From: Sulfurimonadaceae bacterium
GTDB lineage: Bacteria; Campylobacterota; Campylobacteria; Campylobacterales; Sulfurimonadaceae
Direction: 5' to 3'
NCBI GenBank assembly: GCA_016744575.1
Contig: JADGEC010000028.1
Coordinates: 1-32,574 of the forward strand
Length of the DNA stretch: 32,574 bases
Shown piece after piece: positions 25,607 to 32,574 of this stretch; position 1 is the first letter of the stretch; each line of letters starts with the position of its first letter. The notes beneath the pieces are model-generated. The model was given only the letters and a program-made list of their open reading frames with translations. It was not told where the DNA came from and searched no databases. The translations under genes were made by a program, and so were the position numbers.

Positions 25607-25894
25607 ATGACACTTACTACACAGGGCTCAAACATCACTATAGAAGGTAACATCAAGAGTATCGATGACTTTCAGCGGATCAAAAGTGCTTTAGATACTA
25701 TGACGGACTCTCATAAGAAAATTGACATTCTTATCAGAGACTCTTTTTCCATGACCTCTTCTGTCATCGGTTATCTCAATAAGATCATTCAAAAAGACGG
25801 TATTATCCTCTCAATGAGAGTAGGCGATGATCGTCTTTACAACATACTCAAAGACTTGGCGCTTATGAGTGTCTTTAACGTCAAGAAGCTCTAA
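25607..25894 (+). CDS. STAS-domain anti-sigma-factor-antagonist-like protein
   Basis: A 95-residue single STAS domain. The strand-loop-helix IDILIRDSFSMTSSVIGYL carries Ser residues at the usual phosphorylation site, and the length is right for a free-standing SpoIIAA/RsbV/HsbA-type antagonist. It begins 3 bp after the phosphatase/kinase gene, with AAGGA upstream. The upstream protein is thus expected to phosphorylate it through its HATPase domain and dephosphorylate it through its PP2C domain. No cognate sigma factor is nearby, so the output is unknown. In Pseudomonas the analogous HsbA acts on FlgM and a diguanylate cyclase, and two GGDEF proteins are encoded within 10 kb here. Sequence divergence from RsbV is high. 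Confidence 0.75.
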   Translation: MTLTTQGSNITIEGNIKSIDDFQRIKSALDTMTDSHKKIDILIRDSFSMTSSVIGYLNKIIQKDGIILSMRVGDDRLYNILKDLALMSVFNVKKL

Positions 25895-25906
25895 AGAAGG
25901 CCTGCT

Positions 25907-27679
25907 TCATCGCTTTCGCTGCTCTTTGACAAAGTCATGATAATGTCCTTTTTGTCCCAGAAGCTCGGCCGGCGACCCTGACTCGATGATCTCTCCCTCT
26001 TTTAGTACATAGATAAGATCTGCATGTTCTATGGTACTTAGACGATGTGCGATGATCAGCATGGTCTTGCCTTCGAGAAAAGTCCGAAGTGAATGAAAAA
26101 GATCGTTCTCAGTATGGATATCAAGTGCTGACGTGGACTCATCAAGGATGATGATATTTGGTTCAGAGACTAGCATCCGTGCGATGGCAAGACGTTGACG
26201 TTCACCACCGGAGAGGCGGATACCCTCTTTACCAATACGGGTATCAAGACCTTCTGTCAGTTTTCCCACCACCTCACCAAGCTGTGCTACATGAAGTGCC
26301 TCAAACAGTGACGCATCAGGGATATCACGTCCCAGCGTCAGATTATGACGAAGGGTGTCATTAAACATCCTCGGTGTCTGAAGGACAAGAGAGATATGCT
26401 CGCGAAGCTGGTCAAGACCGATCTCAGTGATAGGGACACCATCGATCTTGATCTCACCTGATGATGTCGCATAAAGTCCCAGGATGACATGTGCCAGTGT
26501 TGTCTTACCACTACCGCTTGGTCCCAGTAGAGCCACGGTCTTACCTTTTGGGATGTTCATAGTGATATCATGTAGGACCTCTTTCTCCTGATAGGAGAAG
26601 CAGATAGCTTCAAGATCGATGGTATTGGTATCGGCATCAGCAAAGGGGTTGGAGAGATGCGGATACTCCGGCTCACGCTTTAGAGCCAGCAAGGCATTGA
26701 GACGTTCCAGGGCACTTGTAGCATTCTGATAAGAGAAGACGATCTGCAAGATATCCTGAAGCGGTGTCACCATGAACCAAAGATAACCCATCACTGCGAA
26801 CATCTCTCCGATGCTTAGAGAAGAGAAGAGCACCATTATCATCGCCGAAGCTCGAAAAAGCTCGAAACCCGATAAGAAGATAAAACCGGAGAACTGCCCT
26901 GCTGCCTCACTTTTCCAACTAAAATCGCTTGATGCTCTTTTGATGGAGTCGGCATTATCTATCATGGAGGCGATGTAACGCTCCTCCTGGTTGTGTGTAC
27001 GGATCTGCACAAAAAGGTCAAGCGTCTCGGCAAGCTGATTTTGAAACTCTTCGATCTTACGGTTCTCTTTACGTTTGAGCTTACGTATACGTCGTCCCAG
27101 TATCACGGTCAACGTCACGACAATAGGATTGATGATGAGTATCATCAGGCCTAATTTCCAATTGATGACCAGCAGTATCGTAGCTATCCCGATCATAGAG
27201 AGTGACGAGACGATAAAACGTCCTATACTCACCCCGATAAAAGCATCGACGGTATCAATATCGGTCACCAGTTTTGAACTGACCCCTCCTCCACCAAGCG
27301 CCTCGTATTCGGCTACGGAGACCCGTTTAAGATGATTTAGGATCTTTTTTCGAATAGTGAAGATGACCGTCTTGGAGATGATGGTAAAGAGTCTAGCCTG
27401 TACGACATTAAGTGAAAAGAAACTAAATCTCAGAAGCAGTGTCGTCAGTAAGATGATCAGTATGTAGATATAAGGCTCATCCGGATGAAAAAGCTGCTCC
27501 ATCGTACCGACCAACCACGCAGGCTTCTCCAGCAGGACTTGATCGATAAGCAGTGGGAACATCAACGGGATAGGCAAGCTTATCAACACGGCAAGTAGTG
27601 CGATCAGCTGGCCGGTGATTATTTTTTTACGAAAAGGTCTTGTCTCTTCTAAAAGCGAACGCCAGGTTATCTGTTGCAT
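25907..27679 (-). CDS. ABC transporter, fused permease-ATPase (MsbA/LmrA-like exporter)
   Basis: A 590-residue half-transporter. The six-segment membrane domain (~1-320) starts with two clear hydrophobic spans (LIALLAVLISLPIPLMFPLLI and one near residue 75). The C-terminal nucleotide-binding domain has Walker A GPSGSGKTT (~380), Q-loop LVLQTPR, signature LSGGERQR, Walker B IIILDESTSALD and the H-loop IAHRLST. It functions as a dimer exporting lipid or drug-like compounds; the substrate cannot be deduced. It begins 80 bp after the PerR-like gene, and the bases just before its ATG are six Ts with no ribosome-binding site, which is unusual. It converges with the STAS gene. Confidence 0.9.
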   Translation of the reverse strand: MQQITWRSLLEETRPFRKKIITGQLIALLAVLISLPIPLMFPLLIDQVLLEKPAWLVGTMEQLFHPDEPYIYILIILLTTLLLRFSFFSLNVVQARLFTIISKTVIFTIRKKILNHLKRVSVAEYEALGGGGVSSKLVTDIDTVDAFIGVSIGRFIVSSLSMIGIATILLVINWKLGLMILIINPIVVTLTVILGRRIRKLKRKENRKIEEFQNQLAETLDLFVQIRTHNQEERYIASMIDNADSIKRASSDFSWKSEAAGQFSGFIFLSGFELFRASAMIMVLFSSLSIGEMFAVMGYLWFMVTPLQDILQIVFSYQNATSALERLNALLALKREPEYPHLSNPFADADTNTIDLEAICFSYQEKEVLHDITMNIPKGKTVALLGPSGSGKTTLAHVILGLYATSSGEIKIDGVPITEIGLDQLREHISLVLQTPRMFNDTLRHNLTLGRDIPDASLFEALHVAQLGEVVGKLTEGLDTRIGKEGIRLSGGERQRLAIARMLVSEPNIIILDESTSALDIHTENDLFHSLRTFLEGKTMLIIAHRLSTIEHADLIYVLKEGEIIESGSPAELLGQKGHYHDFVKEQRKR

Positions 27680-27701
27680 AAAAAAGGTCGATCTACGATC
27701 G
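27680..27701 (-). terminator. Short hairpin plus U-run directly before the ABC gene start
   Basis: On the minus strand CGATC, GTA and GATCG form a 5-bp stem, then ACC and six Ts that end at the ATG of the ABC transporter. The arrangement resembles a small intrinsic terminator for the upstream perR-like gene. The stem is short, so efficiency would be low. Confidence 0.35.
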
Positions 27702-27759
27702 GGTCATAGAGCATAAAAGACATCGTGCAATAGAGTCGTTTGAAAGCAAAGAGCTAAGC

Positions 27760-28176
27760 TTATGCACTCTGTTTGACCACACACTCCGGACAGAGTCCGG
27801 TAAAGATCAGATCATCTCTATTTATACGGTAGTGACTGACATCTTTTACCTCATCGAGTATTGTCTTTGTACTGACTACGACATCTTCGACCTTTTTACA
27901 CTCTTGACAGACGACATGGGCATGATGAGCCTTCGTCAGTTCATATTTTGATTTTTGCTCAGGTATCTTTACTTCCTGAACAAACTCTTTCTCTTCCATG
28001 GCATTGATGTTCTTATAGACTGTTGCCAATGAGATCGTTGGGAAACGCTCAAGTAGACCCTGATAAAGATCTTCAATACTTAGGTGCCCATGACTGGCCA
28101 ACTCTTCGACGATGGCGATGCGTTGTGGCGTTATCTTTAGCTGATAAGATTTTAGTAGTTCCAGATTGTCTTTCAT
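27760..28176 (-). CDS. perR: Fur-family peroxide-type regulator (PerR-like)
   Basis: 138 residues. The N-terminal winged helix (LKITPQRIAIVEEL, ISLATVYKNINAM) is followed by the dimerisation/metal domain with KAHHAHVVCQECKK and LCPEC, which supply regulatory His residues and a CxxC...CxxC structural zinc site. The Fur family covers iron, zinc and peroxide sensors. PerR is favoured because the gene is divergent from a desulforubrerythrin and near a cytochrome c peroxidase, as with PerR control of rrc in Campylobacter jejuni. ATG at 28176 has AGGTG six bases upstream; GTG at 28185 and ATG at 28182 are less likely. It probably represses itself and the divergent gene. Confidence 0.85.
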   Translation of the reverse strand: MKDNLELLKSYQLKITPQRIAIVEELASHGHLSIEDLYQGLLERFPTISLATVYKNINAMEEKEFVQEVKIPEQKSKYELTKAHHAHVVCQECKKVEDVVVSTKTILDEVKDVSHYRINRDDLIFTGLCPECVVKQSA

Positions 28177-28229
28177 GATCATCACCTGTTTCTCTGACTC
28201 TCATATAGAGAGAAAGTCATCTAATATTC

Positions 28230-28240
28230 TTATAATTATA
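28230..28240. promoter_or_regulatory. Candidate PerR operator
   Basis: TTATAATTATA contains a perfect 10-bp palindrome (TATAATTATA). It resembles half or more of the PerR-box pattern TTATAATNATTATAA. It lies 54 bp upstream of the perR-like start and 108 bp upstream of the desulforubrerythrin start. A second related element, TTATAATTTTCTATAG, is at 28305-28320. Identification is by pattern only, and the region is AT-rich, so chance matches are possible. Confidence 0.4.
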
Positions 28241-28305
28241 GTGTGTTGTGATTAAATAGTAGTCTTGGATAGAAGATAATTATTTTCCTTTAAGTATATA
28301 TTACT

Positions 28306-28311
28306 TATAAT
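28306..28311 (+). promoter_or_regulatory. -10 box of the desulforubrerythrin gene
   Basis: TATAAT lies about 37 bp upstream of the preferred start at 28348, within the second PerR-like element. No good -35 is present; the upstream 35 bp are T-rich, as often seen in Campylobacterota promoters. Overlap of operator and -10 would give direct repression. Confidence 0.5.
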
Positions 28312-28347
28312 TTTCTATAGATAAAAATTTTCCATATGGAGAGAACG

Positions 28348-29001
28348 ATGAAGCAGTATCAGACTTACCGCTGTAATAAGTGCGGAAACGAAGTAGAAGT
28401 ACAAAATGTAGGTGGTGGTGAACTACACTGTTGTGGTCAAGCGATGGAGTGTATTACGGATAACCTTACCGCTGTCAACCTACTTAAAGCCTTTGCCGGA
28501 GAGTCACAGGCTCGTAACAAATATGAGTACTTTGCCAAGATAGCCCAAAAAGAGGGCTTTCGTGATATTGCCGAACATTTTCAGCGCGCTGCAAACAACG
28601 AGAAGGTCCATGCCAAACTCGAACTCGCACTGCACAACACGATGATGGAAGGCAAAGCATTTGGTGATACTGCCGAAAACCTTCAAGATGCGATGGATGG
28701 CGAAAGCTATGAGAACATCACTATGTACCCGGATTTCTCTGCGATCGCAAAAGAGGAAGGTCATAATGAAGCTGCTGCACTCTTTAAAAACATAGGCAAG
28801 ATCGAAGTCGAACATGAGAACATGTTCAAAGAGCTCCTGCGTCGTTTGGAAGCCGGTGAAGAGCATCTTAGTGAAGATGCCGATGAAGAGTGGATCTGTG
28901 AAGTGTGCGGCCATGTCCATCGTGGGAAAAAGCCACCAAAGACATGTCCAGTCTGTAAACATCCACAAGAATACCAGTCCAGACTCAACAGTAAGAAATA
29001 G
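28348..29001 (+). CDS. rrc: Desulforubrerythrin (Rrc-type peroxide reductase)
   Basis: About 217 residues in three parts. The N-terminal desulforedoxin-like FeS4 domain has YRCNKCGN and HCCGQAM. The central rubrerythrin four-helix domain has two Glu/His di-iron half-sites (FAGESQARNKYEYF, NNEKVHA, and KIEVEHENMF). The C-terminal rubredoxin domain has WICEVCGHVH and CPVCKHPQ. This exact architecture is that of Campylobacter jejuni Rrc, which reduces hydrogen peroxide with electrons from NADH-linked partners. It acts in the cytoplasm. I prefer ATG at 28348: GGAG at 28338-28341 is then a ribosome-binding site. Starting at the in-frame ATG at 28336 would place that motif inside the coding region. 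It is divergent from the PerR-like gene. Confidence 0.93.
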   Translation: MKQYQTYRCNKCGNEVEVQNVGGGELHCCGQAMECITDNLTAVNLLKAFAGESQARNKYEYFAKIAQKEGFRDIAEHFQRAANNEKVHAKLELALHNTMMEGKAFGDTAENLQDAMDGESYENITMYPDFSAIAKEEGHNEAAALFKNIGKIEVEHENMFKELLRRLEAGEEHLSEDADEEWICEVCGHVHRGKKPPKTCPVCKHPQEYQSRLNSKK

Positions 29002-29013
29002 ACTACTAGCTCT

Positions 29014-29040
29014 TGCAGATACGCAAATGCGTTATCTGCA
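29014..29040 (+). terminator. Stem-loop after the desulforubrerythrin gene
   Basis: TGCAGATA, CGC, AAAT, GCG, a bulged T and TATCTGCA form an 11-bp interrupted stem that starts 12 bp after the stop codon. It is the strongest hairpin in this spacer. It lacks a clean T-run afterwards (CCTATCTAAATATAAAT), so it may stabilise the mRNA end as much as terminate it. Confidence 0.5.
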
Positions 29041-29167
29041 CCTATCTAAATATAAATAAACTATTCCTAGCATATTATTCACAGATTATTAGTATATAAT
29101 GTCTTATTATCAGGACTACTTCCAACTGACTACAGCGCTCCTCTAAAAACAATGTGAAAAGGTAAGG

Positions 29168-30085
29168 ATGTATCGTTTATCAGTAACTGCTCTTCTAATC
29201 ACCCTGCCCCTTTTACTCTTTGCTTCTGAGCCCATAATACCGCTACCTCAGGTCGTCTCTGTAGATATGAAGAAGGTCCGCCTGGGTAAAGCACTTTTCT
29301 TTGACCCCATCCTCTCACAAGACGGCACGATCTCATGTTCGACCTGCCACCACCTTGAAGAGGGTGGTGATGATGGTCTACAGTTCTCTTTTGGTATCAA
29401 AGGACAAAAGGGCATCATCAATACTCCAACGGTCTATAACGCTGTTTTCAACTTTCGTCAGTTTTGGGATGGTCGAGCCAAAGACCTTCATGAGCAAGCT
29501 GAAGGTCCTATCATCAACCCGATCGAGATGGGAAACGACTTTGAGACGATCATTGCTACGTTAAAGCAGAGTAGTTATGAGCAATCATTTGAACTAAACT
29601 ATGAAGATGGTGTGACCAAGGCAAATATCCTCGATGCCATCGCAGAGTTTGAGAAGACACTCATCACCCCAGATGCCCCTTTCGACAGGTACCTTCGCGG
29701 TGATAAAGCTGCTATCTCTCTCGAAGTCAAAGAGGGTTATGCCCTTTTTAGATCCAAAGGCTGTATCGCCTGCCATCACGGGATGAACGTTGGTGGAAAC
29801 CTTTATAACAAGTTTGGAGTGATGGAGTCGACCAACAGTGCCGATCTCGGCCGTTTCAATGTGACAAAGAAGGAGCATGACAAACACTTCTTTAAGGTCC
29901 CTTCTCTACGTAATGTCGCACATACCGCTCCCTATTTTCATGATGGTAGAAGTGAGACGCTCGCTGATGCAGTCCGAGTCATGGCAAAGTATCAACTTGG
30001 ACGTACGCTCAGTGAACATGATGTGGATAAGATCGTCCTCTTTCTACACTCGCTCAGCGGCGAACTGCCCGAAAGCATAAAGTAA
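29168..30085 (+). CDS. ccp: Di-heme cytochrome c peroxidase
   Basis: A 305-residue periplasmic enzyme that reduces hydrogen peroxide to water with electrons from cytochrome c. A signal peptide (MYRLSVTALLITLPLLLFA, cleavage near residue 19) is followed by the low-potential haem motif CSTCH (Cys57, Cys60, His61) and the high-potential motif CIACH (Cys199, Cys202, His203). The family-typical GKALFFDP, FWDGRA and VPSLRNVAHTAPYFHDG are present. Length is typical for the CcpA/MauG-type family. ATG is preceded by AAGGTAAGG. It follows desulforubrerythrin by 166 bp and may be PerR-controlled with it, giving periplasmic and cytoplasmic peroxide removal. The next gene starts 4 bp after its stop. Confidence 0.93.
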   Translation: MYRLSVTALLITLPLLLFASEPIIPLPQVVSVDMKKVRLGKALFFDPILSQDGTISCSTCHHLEEGGDDGLQFSFGIKGQKGIINTPTVYNAVFNFRQFWDGRAKDLHEQAEGPIINPIEMGNDFETIIATLKQSSYEQSFELNYEDGVTKANILDAIAEFEKTLITPDAPFDRYLRGDKAAISLEVKEGYALFRSKGCIACHHGMNVGGNLYNKFGVMESTNSADLGRFNVTKKEHDKHFFKVPSLRNVAHTAPYFHDGRSETLADAVRVMAKYQLGRTLSEHDVDKIVLFLHSLSGELPESIK

Positions 30086-30089
30086 GCTC

Positions 30090-32574
30090 ATGCAGCAAAA
30101 GCTCTTTGACAGCATCACCCTCTTACTGATCGGTTCTGGCATGACCCTTGCTCTGCTGTATCTCTATCTACTCAAGATCGACAACAGTATTGAGAACCAT
30201 ACCACCTACCACCATAGTATCACCAAGCTCAAGATCCTGGATAAAGAGTTCAATAACTTTCTACTGCATCAACTGACATTTGCTAACTTTGACACGATCA
30301 CTGCTGATACCGGAGAGTTCTCCGAGGTCTTTGACTCACTACGCCAGAGTGATCTGACAGAGAAGTATGGCGAGACCTTTAAAAGGAACCTGCAGCAGGT
30401 CAATCATCTTTATCAGAAAAAACTGGACAATATAGAGCGTTTTAAATCCAGCAATGCCAGTACGGTCAACTCACTTAACTATCTGTTCGATCTAAACAAA
30501 GCCATCTTGAAAGATCAGACGATAGCCCGTTCTACCGGTGAACTGACTAATGGACTACTCTTCATCCTTCTACATATGTTTACCCGATCAAACAGTGATG
30601 ACTCACTCATCAAACAGCCTTTGCTACTGTTACAGGCTCTGGTAGAGGATGATAACAGTGGCGATCTGTTATATTTCTATAGACATACGAATGTCGCACA
30701 AGAGAGCCTACGTTCCCTAAAGGTACTCACCTCCTCAAGTGACAATAGCGCACTTTTTGAGGTACTCGACAAGTTTCACCGTGACCTTGACAGAGTCTAC
30801 GACAAAAAACTCTTTACCCATAAAGTCATCACTTCACTCTTCTTCGCATCATCTTTTATGATCTTGATCTTACTTATCATCATGTATCGTCTCTCATTAC
30901 GTGCGAAACAGGAGCTCCAGGCATTTAAATTTGCGGTCGAACATAGTGATAACTCTATAGTCATGACTACTCCAGATAGAAAGATAGTCTATGCCAATGA
31001 GGTCTTTGAGCGAGATTCCGGCTATAGCAGAGAAGAGTTCATGGGGGAGAACCCAAGGCTCTTGAAATCTGACAGACAAGACCAAAAGTTCTATGATGAT
31101 ATGAACAAAGTACTTGATAGCGGAATAAAATGGGAGGGCGAGTTCATCAACAAACGCAAGGATGGGTCACTGTTCTATGAGAAAGCTTCTATCGTCCCTA
31201 TCTTCTTGAACAGTAAACTTATCAACTATCTTGCCATCAAACTTGACGTCACAAAATACATCCTGCAAAACCAGCAGCTCGAGCAATCAGCAGCTGTCTT
31301 TGATAATACCGAAGACGCGATCACCATCACTGACAGGAATAACAACATCGTCTCTATCAACAAAGCCTATGAGAAGATGACCGGTTATACAGAACAGGAG
31401 GTCATCGGCAAAAATCCAAGTATTCTCAGATCTGGAAAGCAAGGTAAACACTTTTACAAGATGATGTGGGACAGTATCTTGAACATCGGTGTCTGGAAAG
31501 GTAAGATCTACAACAAGACAAAAAATGGCAACATAGTCCCTGTCTGGTTGACTATCAAAGCCATCAAGGGTACCCGCGGACAGATCGACAGCTTCATCTC
31601 CATACATACCGATCTGCAAGATATCATCAAGACACAAGAACGCGCTGATTTCCTTGCTTTTCATGACAGTCTGACCGGCCTGCCAAACCGCATACATTTC
31701 GAAGAGCATCTAAATCATGCACTCGACCTTGCAATGCGTAACAAGACCAATATTGCTGTACTCTTCATAGACCTCGACCGCTTTAAAGTCATCAATGACA
31801 CCCTTGGTCATCAAGTCGGTGACGAGATGCTTAAGATCGTGGGACTCAGGATAAGAAAAGTCCTTAGAGAGACTGACCTGCTTGCCCGGATAGGCGGTGA
31901 TGAGTTCGTCGTCATCCTCGAGAGCTTTCAACAAGAGAGTGATCCGGCCCATATAAGTAAAAAGATCCTTGATACTGTCAAGCAGCCCATCAAGATCGAG
32001 CACAACTCACTAAACACAACGGCCAGCATCGGTATCGCCCTCTATCCTGAAGATGGAGAGGATTGTAACACCATCATCAAACATGCTGACAGTGCCATGT
32101 ATCATGCTAAAGACCTTGGCAAGAACAACTATCAGTATTACACAGCACAACTCTCCCATGCGGTCCACCAGCGTCTGGATATCGAACAGGCACTGCAAAG
32201 TGCACTTAAAGAGAAGGAGTTCTTCCTCTTCTATCAGCCTCAATATGACCTAAACACACATAAGATCACTGGTATTGAGGCTCTTATCCGTTGGCAAAGT
32301 AAGCGACTTGGTACTATCTCACCTGCCGAGTTCATCCCGATCTCCGAAGATAACGGTATGATAATCGAAATAGGCGAATTTGTCTTTGAAAGTGCTTGTA
32401 AAGCTTTTAAGAAGGTCCAGTCGCATAGCCCTGATATGGAGAGGGTCGCTATCAATGTGTCCAGCATCCAGTTTCGTGAACCAGACCTGCTGGAGAGATT
32501 TTTAGCGATAGCCACTCGATGCGATGTGTCTCCGCACAATATTGAGATCGAGATCACTGAACGCTATATCATGG
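30090..32574 (+). CDS. DAHL-PAS-PAS-GGDEF-EAL membrane c-di-GMP protein (partial)
   Basis: The frame stays open from ATG at 30090 to the window end (828 complete codons, 3' end missing). TM1 is at about residues 8-28. The periplasmic helical region (~30-245) carries LDKEFNNFLLHQLTFANFD and ERFKSSNASTVNSLNYL, matching the DAHL (double all-helical ligand-binding) sensor pattern. TM2 is at about 246-268. PAS1 is ~280-395 and PAS2 ~400-515. GGDEF is at 602-606, with the inhibitory RETD site five residues before it. The EAL motif starts at Glu730 (EALIRW), with NVS and TE also visible. Both catalytic sites look intact as far as can be seen. It begins 4 bp after the peroxidase stop, so they are probably one operon. 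Confidence 0.9.
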   Translation, partial: MQQKLFDSITLLLIGSGMTLALLYLYLLKIDNSIENHTTYHHSITKLKILDKEFNNFLLHQLTFANFDTITADTGEFSEVFDSLRQSDLTEKYGETFKRNLQQVNHLYQKKLDNIERFKSSNASTVNSLNYLFDLNKAILKDQTIARSTGELTNGLLFILLHMFTRSNSDDSLIKQPLLLLQALVEDDNSGDLLYFYRHTNVAQESLRSLKVLTSSSDNSALFEVLDKFHRDLDRVYDKKLFTHKVITSLFFASSFMILILLIIMYRLSLRAKQELQAFKFAVEHSDNSIVMTTPDRKIVYANEVFERDSGYSREEFMGENPRLLKSDRQDQKFYDDMNKVLDSGIKWEGEFINKRKDGSLFYEKASIVPIFLNSKLINYLAIKLDVTKYILQNQQLEQSAAVFDNTEDAITITDRNNNIVSINKAYEKMTGYTEQEVIGKNPSILRSGKQGKHFYKMMWDSILNIGVWKGKIYNKTKNGNIVPVWLTIKAIKGTRGQIDSFISIHTDLQDIIKTQERADFLAFHDSLTGLPNRIHFEEHLNHALDLAMRNKTNIAVLFIDLDRFKVINDTLGHQVGDEMLKIVGLRIRKVLRETDLLARIGGDEFVVILESFQQESDPAHISKKILDTVKQPIKIEHNSLNTTASIGIALYPEDGEDCNTIIKHADSAMYHAKDLGKNNYQYYTAQLSHAVHQRLDIEQALQSALKEKEFFLFYQPQYDLNTHKITGIEALIRWQSKRLGTISPAEFIPISEDNGMIIEIGEFVFESACKAFKKVQSHSPDMERVAINVSSIQFREPDLLERFLAIATRCDVSPHNIEIEITERYIM

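Noticed and set aside
28504-28968. 154-codon minus-strand open frame
   Set aside because: Antisense to desulforubrerythrin, which has complete metal-binding motifs.
1-32574. CRISPR array, tRNA, rRNA, prophage or intact insertion sequence
   Set aside because: No regularly spaced repeats, cloverleaf-like sequences, integrase, transposase or phage structural genes were seen on either strand.

Overview
The window reads like a chromosomal segment from a free-living, respiring member of the Campylobacterota (Sulfurimonas/Sulfurovum-like). I infer this from gene content, not from any search. The clues are a desulforubrerythrin of the Campylobacter jejuni Rrc type divergent from a PerR-like Fur regulator, a periplasmic di-heme peroxidase, GltBD, and many PAS/GGDEF/EAL and chemotaxis proteins. 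Gene density is high. Adjacent genes often overlap by 4 nt (ATGA) or are 1-4 nt apart. No rRNA, tRNA, CRISPR array or intact insertion sequence is visible.

Left end (1-2.6 kb): an AT-rich, decayed area. It holds the tail of an outer-membrane phospholipase A gene, a truncated AraC regulator, and a broken copy of the unit [PHP-hydrolase gene + 3' end of gltD]. The intact unit follows immediately in the same order, so this is a degenerate tandem duplication. 2.6-8.6 kb: gltB-gltD (glutamate synthase) on the minus strand. 8.9-12.6 kb: a membrane-anchored alpha/beta hydrolase, PEP synthase, and a deletion scar joining the first ~50 codons of alanine dehydrogenase to the first ~58 codons of an amino-acid permease. 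A perfect-consensus sigma70 promoter follows and drives an AMMECR1 gene.

13.2-16.3 kb: a FIST-domain sensor gene overlapping a PAS-GGDEF-EAL gene, which looks like a NosP-type sensor/c-di-GMP pair. 16.8-21.3 kb: a compact four-gene minus-strand operon for an adenosylcobalamin glutamate-mutase-like system (B12-binding S subunit, catalytic E subunit, MutL-type actin-fold ATPase) plus an AMP-forming acyl/aminoacyl ligase. No methylaspartate ammonia-lyase is present. This is the best candidate for an undescribed pathway.

21.6-25.9 kb: a NIT-domain chemoreceptor, a receiver-PAS-PP2C-HATPase regulator and a STAS protein in one tight plus-strand operon, so a chemoreceptor-linked partner-switching module. 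25.9-28.2 kb: an ABC exporter and a PerR-like regulator on the minus strand. 28.3-32.6 kb: desulforubrerythrin, di-heme cytochrome c peroxidase, and a DAHL-PAS-PAS-GGDEF-EAL protein that runs off the window. Overall, the right half combines peroxide defence, possible N-oxide sensing and c-di-GMP signalling with an unusual B12 mutase operon.
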